Positions 25,361-34,290 of a DNA stretch of 64,000 nt are shown here, one piece after another. Each line of letters starts with the position of its first letter. Position 1 is the stretch's first letter. Below the pieces are notes generated by a model, which did not search any database, was not told the DNA's origin, and was given only the letters and a program-made list of their open reading frames with translations. The position numbers were made by a program, and so were the translations under genes. The stretch comes from Lachnospiraceae bacterium (lineage in GTDB: Bacteria; Bacillota; Clostridia; Lachnospirales; Lachnospiraceae), in assembly GCA_021201665.1 (NCBI GenBank), contig JAJQEO010000059.1, positions 1 to 64,000 of the forward strand, in the 5' to 3' direction.

Positions 25361-25597
25361 ATTACCACAGGACAAACATGCTGGGCTATTTCAGATTAAA
25401 GATATTTGATCAGGATGATAGCCATGTGTTTTCTGATAAGTAAAGCAACTGTTTGCCTTTGGTAATAATTTGGACAAACGGTTATAAATTTCGCATTTTG
25501 TCTGTATGTAATGGATTACTGTTGTAATTGTTTTTACAGGAAATACTGTTGACGCTCTCCCAGCATGACAAAAACATATACGAAGGAAGGTGGGTAT

Positions 25598-26209
25598 ATG
25601 AATTTTTACATCAGTGATCTGCATTTCTTCTGCAATTCAGAGATTGATAATGGTAAGGGCCATAATTACGACAACCGTCCTTACCGGTCACTGGATGAGA
25701 TGCATGAGGATATGCGGCAAAAATGGAATAAAAAAGTGACAAATGGCGATACGGTTTATATTCTGGGGGATATCGGCCGGAAAGGGAAAAGCGAAGGCTT
25801 GATCGCGCTTATGGCGACGCTTAAGGGAAGAAAAATTCTGATCCGGGGAAACCATGATGATTTGTCGGACTATCGTCTAAAACAGATTTTCGCTGAAATC
25901 TGTGATTATAAAGAGTTACAGGACTCATTTGAAGGACAGAACTACAAACTCGTGTTATTTCATTACCCGATTTTGATGTGGAATGGCCAGCACAAAGGAT
26001 CGATTCTGCTGTATGGTCATACGCATACCAGCCAGGAGGACGCGTATTTTCAGAAGTGTTTGAACGAGTTTCTGGATGACCCAAGGTATATCCGTGAGGG
26101 TGAAAAAAGAGGGATGGCGATCAATGTCGGCTGCATGCATGCTTATATGGGATATGAGCCAAGGAGTCTGAAGGAGTTGTTGCGTGCAGTAGGAGAGTCC
26201 CCGGGATAG
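25598..26209 (+). CDS. Calcineurin-like metallophosphoesterase
   Basis: 203 residues from ATG 25598 (GAAGGAAGG upstream). All metal-binding motifs are present in order: ISDLHF (Asp7, His9), ILGDIG, IRGNHDD, LFHYPIL and YGHTHT. Small phage/bacterial type. Substrate unknown; such enzymes hydrolyse phosphomono- or diesters including nucleotides. It stands in the island between the two paralogous unknowns, with ~240 non-coding bases upstream. Confidence 0.9.
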   Translation: MNFYISDLHFFCNSEIDNGKGHNYDNRPYRSLDEMHEDMRQKWNKKVTNGDTVYILGDIGRKGKSEGLIALMATLKGRKILIRGNHDDLSDYRLKQIFAEICDYKELQDSFEGQNYKLVLFHYPILMWNGQHKGSILLYGHTHTSQEDAYFQKCLNEFLDDPRYIREGEKRGMAINVGCMHAYMGYEPRSLKELLRAVGESPG

Positions 26210-26226
26210 AGCTGCGCCAATCTTTA

Positions 26227-26445
26227 TTAGAAACTGTTTTTGCGCTTGTAGATAAATGTCAGTATGCAATTATATCCATCATCTTCTGCCAGTTTTTCAT
26301 ATTGCACAGATGTTGATTCAGGAACAAGCCAGTAAGACCCTCCTATAAGAAAGCCATTCATCCAGCCAAGGGCTTCCTCTAAAGCGTCCTGCCGTGTTTT
26401 TCCTTTGCATACGCATACCTGACATTCCCGCATAGAATAATTCAT
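26227..26445 (-). CDS. Small protein of unknown function under the island motif
   Basis: 72 residues: MNYSMRECQVCVCKGKTRQD, ALEEALGWMNGFLIGGSYWL, then NCILTFIYKRKN. Two Cys near the N-terminus (CQVCVC). No family recognised. Confidence in it being real comes from island promoter 5, located 36 bases upstream on the same strand with the full motif and a good -10. Confidence 0.55.
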   Translation of the reverse strand: MNYSMRECQVCVCKGKTRQDALEEALGWMNGFLIGGSYWLVPESTSVQYEKLAEDDGYNCILTFIYKRKNSF

Positions 26446-26480
26446 AAGCTTTTACCTCGTTCATTGTCATAGTTGCTTTT

Positions 26481-26519
26481 ATCATAGCAGAATAGTATTT
26501 TGCTGTCATTGGACGGATA
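26481..26519 (-). promoter_or_regulatory. Island motif promoter 5
   Basis: Minus strand: TATCCGTCCAATGACAG (from 26519), TGACAG 26508-26503, 16-base spacer, TATGAT (26486-26481). The first 17 bases are identical to promoter 3. Confidence 0.78.
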
Positions 26520-26635
26520 GAACAAAACCTGCGCAAAACTGGCTGAACTGTTTAAAATGTTGATGAACAATATTGTTTATTCTGTAACCGTTTTTGTCAG
26601 GAGCATTTGATGCTTAACACGAGGGAGGAAAAGAC

Positions 26636-28174
26636 ATGGGTACGTTTGTGAATACTTATATAGGAAAGAATTCTAAAATTCCGGAAGAGAAAATACCAGA
26701 ATTTGAGAAACGCCTGGAAAAACTGTTCCAGGCCGGCGGTATGATGGAGATTGAGAAGGTATCCTTGCTTGGTATTGATACATGCACAATTCGGAAAGCC
26801 AGGATGCATGAAGAAGGAATGGATTTTTATTTCAATTATTTCGAAGAGGACTGCTGGGAGAATGCCGGGTACAGTACGAAAAGGCGTCATGTATGGAGCA
26901 ATAAGGTCGGCTGGCAGGAATTTAATATAACGGTGACCGCCGCCTATGTACTGGAAACACTTTATACAGACGGAGCGGCAGCCGTTTTTGTTAATGGCGA
27001 TTTTATCGAGGAAGAAGCTTTTACCGGATGGCTCAATTATCTGTTCGAAGAAGAGTACCGGACGAAAAACAGAAACCCATGGCCGCTGTTTGATGACCTG
27101 GAACACCTCCCTGAGCAGGAAGTATATATAACCCATATGGACTGGAATTCTTTTGCCAGGGCACCGGAAGGTATGGCTGGATGTACGGAGATTTATGCGG
27201 TCCAAAACGGCATAGATGCGATGCTCCAATGGCATGATGACCTTTTGCAGCAGGCAGGGGTGCCCCTTACAGATCACGAGCATAGCTTTAATTTTTTCAG
27301 CATTACCCGGCTGATTATCAACGGAATCCGTTCATATGGCGCGAAATCCAGCCTTCCGAAAGACCAGCAGTTTATTCGAATTTGTGCAAACCTGAAGGCA
27401 TTTTATCAGGAGCCGGAAATGGAGCTCTCAGAATTCGAACAGAAATATGAGCTGGATGATGGACAAAAAGCTCTGTTTCTCTGCCTGTTCCTCATGGATC
27501 TTCCGGTTATTGCGCTAAAGACAATCGCAGAGCTCTACGAAAAAGACTTCTGGGAACTGTGGGATGAGTTCCGCGATGTGCTACGCGATTCAAAAAGAGT
27601 GTTTCCAATGCAGCTGCAGGATCCCCCGGCGGAAAAAGTATCTACACAAAAACTATTCCAACGTAAGCCGGATGACATGATTTATTTTTGGGAAAAAGAT
27701 GGGGATATTCAGCTGTCTGATTCTCTTAAGAAATGGTTCGGAAGGTTAAGAAAAAAATATGATAAAATCATGAAAAGTGGGGTTTCTGTTCAGAATCCGC
27801 TGAAATGGATTCTGGGGTTGATGCAGTATGCGCAGGAGGAGTATTACAATATTTTTTCATTTGCGGAATTTTTCGAGGAGACTGTAAACCATTTGACAGA
27901 CCAAAGGTATCTGGCACTCTGGAAGCTCTATGAAGGAATGCTGTATGACCACGAATTAGAGGAGGCAGGGAAGGTGATCTTTGTTCCGGATGGCCCGGAA
28001 TATGCAAACAGAGGACTCCATTCTTCGCCCGGCAAAGAGCCGCGGCACCGGTTGGAATACTCCTGGTGTGTGACTGACGAGGTAAAACGTGAGAACAACG
28101 CGCGGGTGACCCTGCGGAGATATATGGCGCTTGTCGCAAATGTGGAACTCAGGCAAAATGTGTTTGGGTTTTAA
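26636..28174 (+). CDS. Large Clostridia protein of unknown function
   Basis: 512 residues from ATG 26636 (GAGGGAGGAAAAG ahead). Starts MGTFVNTYIGKNSKIPEEKI; rich in aromatic and acidic residues; C-terminal half helical (KKWFGRLRKKYDKIMKSG, ILGLMQYAQEEYYNIFSFAE) and ends with a basic block LHSSPGKEPRHRLEYSW. I recognise the N-terminal style from unannotated Lachnospiraceae proteins but know no function. No signal or membrane helix. Downstream is a hairpin control region and the paralog gene at 28313. Confidence 0.65.
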   Translation: MGTFVNTYIGKNSKIPEEKIPEFEKRLEKLFQAGGMMEIEKVSLLGIDTCTIRKARMHEEGMDFYFNYFEEDCWENAGYSTKRRHVWSNKVGWQEFNITVTAAYVLETLYTDGAAAVFVNGDFIEEEAFTGWLNYLFEEEYRTKNRNPWPLFDDLEHLPEQEVYITHMDWNSFARAPEGMAGCTEIYAVQNGIDAMLQWHDDLLQQAGVPLTDHEHSFNFFSITRLIINGIRSYGAKSSLPKDQQFIRICANLKAFYQEPEMELSEFEQKYELDDGQKALFLCLFLMDLPVIALKTIAELYEKDFWELWDEFRDVLRDSKRVFPMQLQDPPAEKVSTQKLFQRKPDDMIYFWEKDGDIQLSDSLKKWFGRLRKKYDKIMKSGVSVQNPLKWILGLMQYAQEEYYNIFSFAEFFEETVNHLTDQRYLALWKLYEGMLYDHELEEAGKVIFVPDGPEYANRGLHSSPGKEPRHRLEYSWCVTDEVKRENNARVTLRRYMALVANVELRQNVFGF

Positions 28175-28195
28175 GCACACTGGGATGGGGGTCAG

Positions 28196-28260
28196 CACTT
28201 GTTCTGAAGCTTGATGTATCTTGCAAAAAGCGGTTGATATATGTACTAAAGAACAAGTGG
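28196..28260 (+). promoter_or_regulatory. Inverted repeat in the leader of the next gene
   Basis: CACTTGTTCT (28196-28205) and AGAACAAGTG (28251-28260) are perfect 10-base complements 45 bases apart, just before the gene at 28313; an operator pair or leader hairpin. Confidence 0.5.
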
Positions 28261-28312
28261 TCATGAAAAGATTTTAGCGAATGATTTGTATGAGCGTGAA
28301 GAGGAAGGTCAG

Positions 28313-29023
28313 ATGGAAGAATACCCAAAAAGAAAAATACCAGCATATATGACGCCGCAGCTCAATAAGGAAATAGCCGGGTATATGCAGACGATGGATT
28401 ACGCGGATGTAAAGGATCATATTTACGTGTATTCTTTTGAGTGTGAGGGAGCAAATGAGGATCAGAAAGTCCTCCTGCATGACCTGCAGTTATCCTGCCC
28501 GTCATTAAGTTTATATGGCTTCCGGTGGTTTTTTATCGTTGATTTATCTGCAATATATCCGGTACGCTGTTGGGAGTATCTGGATTACAATACAATCTCC
28601 AGATGGGTCCAGAATGGAGAAGAAGATTTGGGAAACCGGATTAAGGAGTCAGCTATTGCTAATATCAACCGGAAGCTGTCTTCTGTCCGGTTAGAGTTGC
28701 TCTATGATGATGGCTGTATTGATCCGCAGGATATTGTGGCAGTGTATGCAGTTTCCATCAAGAATATAACTGCTGCCCCGAAGTATGGATGCAGCCTTAT
28801 GCTTTCGGAGCGCTTTCTAAAGTTGTGTCATGAATATATGGGAGCATATTACCTTTTCCCCTTTACTGACCATACATTATACTTGATTCGCGAGTGTGGT
28901 GTTGCGGGGAGCTCCAAGACAGCGCAGGAGTATTTTTCTGCTGTGGCTGCCAGACACTGTTTGCGGGAGCAGGGAGTATTGTCAGAGCGGATGCTGTACT
29001 TTGATGGCAAATTGCTGCGATAA
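28313..29023 (+). CDS. Unknown protein, paralog of 24596-25360
   Basis: About 236 residues from ATG 28313 (AGAGGAAGG upstream). Shares AYMTPQLNKEIAGYMQTM, LHDLQLSCPSLSLYGFRWFF, YPVRCWEYLDYNTISRW, YGCSLMLSERFLKLCHEYMG and FPFTDHTLYLI with the first paralog. Unknown function. It is the last cargo gene before the excisionase/integrase end of the island. Confidence 0.7.
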   Translation: MEEYPKRKIPAYMTPQLNKEIAGYMQTMDYADVKDHIYVYSFECEGANEDQKVLLHDLQLSCPSLSLYGFRWFFIVDLSAIYPVRCWEYLDYNTISRWVQNGEEDLGNRIKESAIANINRKLSSVRLELLYDDGCIDPQDIVAVYAVSIKNITAAPKYGCSLMLSERFLKLCHEYMGAYYLFPFTDHTLYLIRECGVAGSSKTAQEYFSAVAARHCLREQGVLSERMLYFDGKLLR

Positions 29024-29403
29024 CACCCTTCGGTTGTTTTTAAACGTTGCGGTCGGACATGGGTGGAAGATATGAGATGATGCATATTGAATTCGCTGAT
29101 AATACAATAATATTTAAAGAAAACCTGTGGAAACCAAAAGGAAATCTAAGACTATCGAAATAAAAACAAACTCAAAAGCAAAAAGCGTTGGTACCTGTCT
29201 GATTCGGAGAATCATGACCAACGCTTTCTGATATTTGTACAAATTCTCCTTTGATGAATTTTTTCCAGAATAAAAAAATCCGACATATTATTATAAAGGA
29301 AGTACGAAGGTGGAATATGAAAAAATTTTCTCCGGAAACGGACTGTAATGAACAAAAGAAGAAACTTTACTTCCTTTTAATAAATGTGAGAGGAGGGATT
29401 TCC
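29024..29403 (+). other. Spacer of 380 bases
   Basis: Contains the hairpin AAGCGTTGGT (29183-29192)/ACCAACGCTT (29217-29226), a probable terminator. No gene supported, apart from a possible 5' extension of the next gene to ATG 29317. Confidence 0.5.
29183..29228. terminator. Probable terminator hairpin
   Basis: 10-base perfect arms (29183-29192, 29217-29226) with an inner GATTC/GAATC stem; T run on the minus-strand side, TCT on the plus side. Confidence 0.55.
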
Positions 29404-29595
29404 ATGCTGGATGATTATTTGGATGTGTTAACGATTGACGACACAGCAGCAGTTTTACGCATCAGCCGCCGCTCGGTTAAGCGCCTGCTTGATGAAGGAA
29501 AAATCGAATACCGTAAAATCGGAAGAATATATCGTATCAGTAAAAAGGCTATTATGAACTATTTGTATAACGGGCAGTCAACGGATATTTCTTAA
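29404..29595 (+). CDS. Excisionase-like HTH (MerR-type) protein
   Basis: 63 residues from ATG 29404, after GAGAGGAGGG. The winged-helix core DVLTIDDTAAVLRISRRSVK, RLLDEGKIEYRKIGRIYRIS and KKAIMNYLY is the 'excisionase family DNA-binding' (HTH_17) pattern. It lies 77 bases before the integrase, the normal xis-int order of Firmicute integrative elements, so a directionality role is likely. Confidence 0.85.
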   Translation: MLDDYLDVLTIDDTAAVLRISRRSVKRLLDEGKIEYRKIGRIYRISKKAIMNYLYNGQSTDIS

Positions 29596-29672
29596 AGAAT
29601 GTAGAAATACATACCTGGGCCGTGCTATTATATATTCGTTGCACGGCCCGTCATGGAAAGGAGGAAATTATT

Positions 29673-30905
29673 TTGACGGGTAGCATTATTGTAAAGAAAA
29701 TGTCATCGGGAAAAGAATTTTTCTACGTACATTTATCCTACAAGGATCCTTCCACTTTAAAATGGAAAACAAAGGATATCCGGACAGGGTTGGAAGTAAA
29801 GGGTAATAAGAGAAGGGCAGAAGCTTTGGTTAATGAAGTCATTGAAAGATACTCATACCTTGAGCGGCTTACCCCTGCGCAGTTCGATATCAGCCCTGAG
29901 ATTGAGCTTTGTGATTTTCTCGATATCTGGCTGAAGAAAAAGGAATTGGAGATTTGCGGCAATACACATGACACATATTTGAGCCGCACCGGAGCCATCC
30001 GGCGTTACTTCGGCCCGAGGCATACAAAGCTCCGCGAAGTCACACCGTCTATCCTGGATGATTTTTTCAGCTACTGCCTGCAGTATGGTAAAGTCAGCCA
30101 GAAAGATCAGAGCCTTGGCCCCCTATCCGTACGTACTGTGCGGAGCATAAAAAGCATCCTCTATGCTCTTTTCGACTATGCCATAATTAAGCTTGGCTTG
30201 TCAGGCAATCCGGTAGCGAATACGAAAGTTACCAACAAAAAGAACAGCGATTTTGCCGAAGAGATGCTTTTTCTGGCTGAGGATGAAATCAGGGAAGTGC
30301 TTGAATTCCTTGCGGAAAATTATCCATTTCTCAAGGCTATCGCTTTCGTAGGTATTTATTACGGCCTGCGGCGGGAGGAAATCCTTGGCTTAAAATGGAC
30401 AGCTGTAAATTACAAGCGCAAGGTACTGACCATCTGCCATACTGTAACCGGAAGTTCCACCATATATAAGAGGGATAAGACAAAGACAATCGAAGGACGC
30501 AGGCAGTTAAACCTGTTCCCTACAGCTGAACAGTGCTTTCAGCAATTGAAGGAAGAACAGGATGCCAACCTTGCTTTTTTCGGAAATACGTACAAAGACA
30601 CGCAAGGCTATGTCTTCACACACGAGGACGGACGTCCATACCGTCCTGACTACATTACCCACAAGTTTTCTGAGGCAATGGATGAATTTGGGCGGCCGGA
30701 GATTACTTTACATAAACTGCGTTATACCTGTGCCTCTCTCCTGATCGATAAAGGATGGGATATCAAGAAGGTCCAGTATTGGCTCGGGGACCGTGATGCG
30801 AGCACAGTTATGAATATTTACGCGCAATATCTGAAACACAAGGCTAATTCTGCTGAAAATGATCTGACAGCAATGTCAGATTGCGTCTCGGATCTTTTTG
30901 AATAA
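29673..30905 (+). CDS. Tyrosine-type integrase of the island
   Basis: About 410 residues. TTG start at 29673, chosen for the AAAGGAGG 8-9 bases upstream; an ATG at 29622 has none. N-terminal AP2-like arm-binding domain, SAM-like domain (LCDFLDIWLKKKELEI), catalytic domain with YYGLRREEILGLKW (Arg), LHKLRYTCASLL (His-Lys-Leu-Arg) and MNIYAQYLKHK (Tyr). The usual second His (LGHxxxxTT) is LGDRDASTV here. Its 3' end lies 141 bases from the tRNA-Pro gene's 3' end, which marks the probable attachment site. Confidence 0.9.
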   Translation: MTGSIIVKKMSSGKEFFYVHLSYKDPSTLKWKTKDIRTGLEVKGNKRRAEALVNEVIERYSYLERLTPAQFDISPEIELCDFLDIWLKKKELEICGNTHDTYLSRTGAIRRYFGPRHTKLREVTPSILDDFFSYCLQYGKVSQKDQSLGPLSVRTVRSIKSILYALFDYAIIKLGLSGNPVANTKVTNKKNSDFAEEMLFLAEDEIREVLEFLAENYPFLKAIAFVGIYYGLRREEILGLKWTAVNYKRKVLTICHTVTGSSTIYKRDKTKTIEGRRQLNLFPTAEQCFQQLKEEQDANLAFFGNTYKDTQGYVFTHEDGRPYRPDYITHKFSEAMDEFGRPEITLHKLRYTCASLLIDKGWDIKKVQYWLGDRDASTVMNIYAQYLKHKANSAENDLTAMSDCVSDLFE

Positions 30906-30980
30906 TTTCGTAGAATTTTTCGTAGAATTTTTTAGGGAATTCATTTGGCGGCGCTGAAAACGATATTTTTTCATCGGCGC

Positions 30981-31020
30981 AAAAAAATACCGGAAACGCT
31001 GCATTTATCAGTGTTTCCGG
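30981..31020 (-). terminator. Terminator of the tRNA-Pro transcript
   Basis: CCGGAAAC (30990-30997)/GTTTCCGG (31013-31020), followed on the minus strand by TATTTTTTT. It also closes the integrase from the other side, less well. Confidence 0.8.
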
Positions 31021-31046
31021 CATTCTTCAACGCCCCTGCCAAGGAG

Positions 31047-31120
31047 TCGATGCGACAGGATTTGAACCTGCGACCTCTGCGTCCCGAACGCAGCGCTCTA
31101 CCAAGCTGAGCCACGCATCG
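31047..31120 (-). tRNA. tRNA-Pro (anticodon CGG)
   Basis: Minus-strand cloverleaf: acceptor CGATGCG/CGCATCG with discriminator A, D arm GCTC..GAGC, anticodon arm CTGCG-TTCGGGA-CGCAG (CGG, reads CCG), T arm GCAGG-TTCAAAT-CCTGT. The CCA end is not encoded. The gene is intact, and the integrase gene lies on its 3' side, the usual arrangement for an element inserted in the 3' end of a tRNA gene. Confidence 0.95.
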
Positions 31121-31150
31121 TGTTTTTTGCTTTCTCAATTCAGCTTGCTC

Positions 31151-31179
31151 ATTATATCATCGTGACTTTAAAAATGCAA
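31151..31179 (-). promoter_or_regulatory. Promoter of tRNA-Pro
   Basis: Minus strand TTGCAT (31179-31174), 17-base spacer, TATAAT (31156-31151), 30 bases before the tRNA 5' end. Confidence 0.8.
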
Positions 31180-31358
31180 GGACTTTTTTTATAATTTTCG
31201 GCAAAATTTTCGGCAAAATTTCGGTTTCGGTTTATCCGGGTCAGGGATTGTAAAAACAGGCCGGAGGGAGTATAATGACCGCGGTAAGCTCCGGACTTTC
31301 GTCTGGAATATTGGCTGTTTTCATTATTACCAAATCAACCAGGAGGGACAAAGGAATT

Positions 31359-32000
31359 ATGAGATATCAGGGAATCATTTTTGACCTGGACGGCGTGATC
31401 TGCTTCACTGACAAGTATCATTATCAGGCGTGGAAGGCACTTGCGGATGAGATCGGCGTCTACTTTGACGAGACGATCAACAACCGCCTGCGGGGTGTGA
31501 GCCGCATGGCGAGCCTGGACATCATCCTTGAGAGAAGTGAGAAAGAGTACACGCAGGAAGAAAAAGAACAGATGGCCGCGAAGAAAAATGAAATGTACCG
31601 CGGTTTGCTGATGCAGATGTCTGAGGCTGATTTGAGCGCGGAGGTAAAAGAAACGCTCGACGCGCTCCGGGCGAGCGGCGCGAAGCTGGCGATCGGCTCC
31701 TCCAGCAAAAACGCGAAGCTGATCCTCGGCCGTATCGGTCTGGGCGACTATTTTGACGCGATCAGCGACGGGACCAACATTACACATTCCAAGCCGAATC
31801 CGGAGGTGTTTCTGAAGGCGGCGGAATTTTTAGGGCTGGATCCGGAGAATTGCCTGGTGGTCGAGGACGCACTGGCCGGCATTGAAGCGGCTGTGTCAGG
31901 AGGCTTTGACGGCGCGGGCATCGGTGAGGCGGCCACGCATGAAAGGGTGACATGGCCGATCAGGACCTTCGCGGATCTGAAGCAGATTCAGGGGGCGTGA
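31359..32000 (+). CDS. pgmB: Beta-phosphoglucomutase
   Basis: 213 residues from ATG 31359 (AGGAGGGA upstream). HAD superfamily: FDLDGVI (Asp9 nucleophile, Asp11 acid/base), a four-helix cap (SRMASLDIILER), GSSSKNAKLIL, the Lys of SKPNPEVF and VVEDALAGIEAA (Glu-Asp magnesium ligands). The cap pattern fits beta-phosphoglucomutase, which interconverts beta-glucose-1-P and glucose-6-P after phosphorolysis of disaccharides or glucosides. No phosphorylase is adjacent. First gene to the right of the tRNA and not part of the island. Confidence 0.88.
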   Translation: MRYQGIIFDLDGVICFTDKYHYQAWKALADEIGVYFDETINNRLRGVSRMASLDIILERSEKEYTQEEKEQMAAKKNEMYRGLLMQMSEADLSAEVKETLDALRASGAKLAIGSSSKNAKLILGRIGLGDYFDAISDGTNITHSKPNPEVFLKAAEFLGLDPENCLVVEDALAGIEAAVSGGFDGAGIGEAATHERVTWPIRTFADLKQIQGA

Positions 32001-32559
32001 GTTTTTCTGGAGCACGATTTTATTCGGCGGTGCAAGCTCTTGTGACAGCGTGGGGCACCGCTTGCATTATGGACCACCGAGTTCTTGCTGTCGGCAGCTG
32101 TTCTGCTGATGACGGGGGAACAAAAAACAGCTTTGAGCAATATCCCCCAAAAGCGTTGCTGCATATTGTTTGGCAAAACAGTGCAGGCTTTTGACCTTAA
32201 AAGGCGGCCGCAATTATGTCGGCGTAAATAATAAGCAGCAACGCCTGGAAATCATCGGAGTTAAGATCGTTTAGCTCCGCAGAATTTTAATGAAAAAATT
32301 TAGATATTTTTCAAAACAAAAATTCTGACCGAAACAAATATGCCCACTTGCCTTCATTTCTGCGACACATTTTTTGCCAATTAAACGAAAACGGCAGCGG
32401 ATAAAAGCTGATTTATGTTGATTATTTCAAAAAATGATATAAAATCCCCGGATTCCTGTGTTGAAATTTGACATATGAGTCAATAAAATAAATTTACCGA
32501 CAAAGGAGGCGAAGGAAGGATTCGCCGCCTGAACACATTCAGAAGGGGGAAATAATTTT
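32001..32559 (+). other. Spacer of ~560 bases
   Basis: No gene. A stem CGGAGTTA/TAGCTCCG lies at 32257-32280, and a TTGACA (32467-32472) without a clear -10. The gene at 32560 has AGAAGGGGGAA as ribosome site. Confidence 0.4.
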
Positions 32560-34173
32560 ATGAAAAAGAAACTGTTATCCGCAGGCCTGTCAGCGGTGCT
32601 GGCTTTGAGCCTTACGACAAGTGCCTTTGCAGCGACGGATGAGTCTCTGCATGACAAGAGCAACATTGACAATTCCGTGACACGTACATCTCTTACAGTC
32701 GGCTGGAACTCATCGACATCCATCGAGCCATGGGGCACCGACAAGAATTCTCCGGGAGACTATGAGGTCTATGAGATGCTCTTTGAGACATCCGCTGACG
32801 GTGAATTCTACGCGCTGCTGGCTGATGCGAGCCGCGGCGAGTATGGCGGCTATGATCATGAGGAAGGCAGCGTGGAGTATCGCGTTTATATTTATGATTA
32901 CATTTATGATCATGAAGGCAACCATATCACAGCGTCAGATATCGCTTACAGCTATATGTATCAGTATGAAAACGCGACCACGTCAAACTGGCAGACCCTG
33001 GTTTCTGTGGAAGCAGAGGATGAAACTACGGTTCTGTTTACGTTCACAGAGGAGCTGACCGCTCTGGGCGCCCTGGAGAATTTCTTCTCCCGCTGCTTTA
33101 TCGTTTCTGAGAACTGCACGGCGAACCTGACGAGTGAGATGTGCGGTACCGGCCCATATAAGTTTGTTTCCTATACGTCCGGTTCTTCGGTAGTGATTGA
33201 GAGAAATGAGGATTACTGGCAGGTAGAGGAGCTCCGCCGCCAGGAATCGCAGGCAAACGTAGAGACGATCACCTACATGTTTGTGGATGAGGGCAGTGCA
33301 CGTGAGACAGGTCTTCAGTCCGGCGCGCTGGATATGGTCTATGATATGTCGCTTGAGAATCTGGATACCTTCGTGGAAGGCGGCAGCTACAGCGATCAGT
33401 TTACCGTGTATACATACGCGCAGAAGTTTGTGTATTTCCTGATGCCGAACTGCAGCGAGGATTCGTTGCTCAATGACCTGAACCTGAGACTTGCGGTATT
33501 CAACGCGGTAGACCAGGATGGTCTGATTACGGCTCTCGGAGGCGACTATCTCCGCCTGAACGGGTTTGCGACAGATTATTATTCGGATTACAGCTATGTA
33601 GACTGGGAGAGCCTTGACAATTACAATACCAAAGAGGGCGCGAACCTGGAAGCGGCTGCTGAGTATCTGGCGGCATCCTCCTATAATGGAGAGAAGCTGA
33701 CGATCCTGTGCATGAACTATTTCAACGATGTGGCGACGATTATCGCTGCCCAGCTCGCGGCGGCGGGGATTGACTGCGAAGTGAAGGGTCTGGACCAGGC
33801 GACCATGACGTCGACCGTTCTGGATTCTGAAGCATGGGATATTCAGCTTGGCATGATGGCCGGCGACTACAACGTACAGGTTTGGAGCCATGCGTTTGAT
33901 TATAACAGCAACGGCGGATCCGGTTCGGCCACGGCAAACTTTGTTGCGGACGATGAGTGGCAGGCACTCCTTGAGCTGTGCAACACCGCGGAAGGCCATA
34001 CCAGTGAAAATATGGAAGCGTGGTGGCAGATGGCAGTTGACAATGCCTACACGATGGCTCTTTATTCCGGAAACAGCTACAATATAGTTCCTGCGGACTG
34101 TACCTATGTGTGTCTGTCTGACCGTCTGAATCTCCTCCCGGGAGCATGCTGCTTTGATGGAACCGTGGAGTAG
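32560..34173 (+). CDS. Extracellular solute-binding protein, family 5 (orphan)
   Basis: 537 residues. Signal peptide MKKKLLSAGLSAVLALSL with AFA cleavage site and no lipobox Cys, so it may be released or wall-held. Family 5 (oligopeptide/dipeptide/nickel) fold: LTVGWNSSTSIEPWG, ITASDIAYSY, GTGPYKFVSY, NEDYWQ, LNLRLAVFNAVDQDGL. It resembles the binding protein at 62650 across its length. No permease or ATPase genes adjoin, so it probably serves the transporter at 58.7-62.6 kb or another one. It is followed by a hairpin (34224-34250) and the esterase at 34291. Confidence 0.88.
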   Translation: MKKKLLSAGLSAVLALSLTTSAFAATDESLHDKSNIDNSVTRTSLTVGWNSSTSIEPWGTDKNSPGDYEVYEMLFETSADGEFYALLADASRGEYGGYDHEEGSVEYRVYIYDYIYDHEGNHITASDIAYSYMYQYENATTSNWQTLVSVEAEDETTVLFTFTEELTALGALENFFSRCFIVSENCTANLTSEMCGTGPYKFVSYTSGSSVVIERNEDYWQVEELRRQESQANVETITYMFVDEGSARETGLQSGALDMVYDMSLENLDTFVEGGSYSDQFTVYTYAQKFVYFLMPNCSEDSLLNDLNLRLAVFNAVDQDGLITALGGDYLRLNGFATDYYSDYSYVDWESLDNYNTKEGANLEAAAEYLAASSYNGEKLTILCMNYFNDVATIIAAQLAAAGIDCEVKGLDQATMTSTVLDSEAWDIQLGMMAGDYNVQVWSHAFDYNSNGGSGSATANFVADDEWQALLELCNTAEGHTSENMEAWWQMAVDNAYTMALYSGNSYNIVPADCTYVCLSDRLNLLPGACCFDGTVE

Positions 34174-34223
34174 AGATATGGAAACATATAGATAATTTCT
34201 ATATATAAGTTTTCCCTTTTGCG

Positions 34224-34250
34224 TGCCGCTCCGGCTTGTGCGGAGCGGCA
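34224..34250 (+). terminator. Possible terminator hairpin
   Basis: TGCCGCTCC (34224-34232)/GGAGCGGCA (34242-34250), 9-bp perfect stem without a T run; may only protect the 3' end of the preceding message. Confidence 0.45.
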
Positions 34251-34290
34251 TCTGTTATGATTTTGAAAGGGTGTAAGGGAGACTCAGAGA

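Noticed and set aside
32001-32559. Riboswitch before the solute-binding protein
   Set aside because: The long leader contains one weak stem, but no conserved riboswitch core that I can recognise.
32983-34251. 422-codon antisense frame opposite the solute-binding protein
   Set aside because: It mirrors the codon pattern of the real + strand gene, which has a signal peptide and family motifs; no ribosome site on the minus strand.
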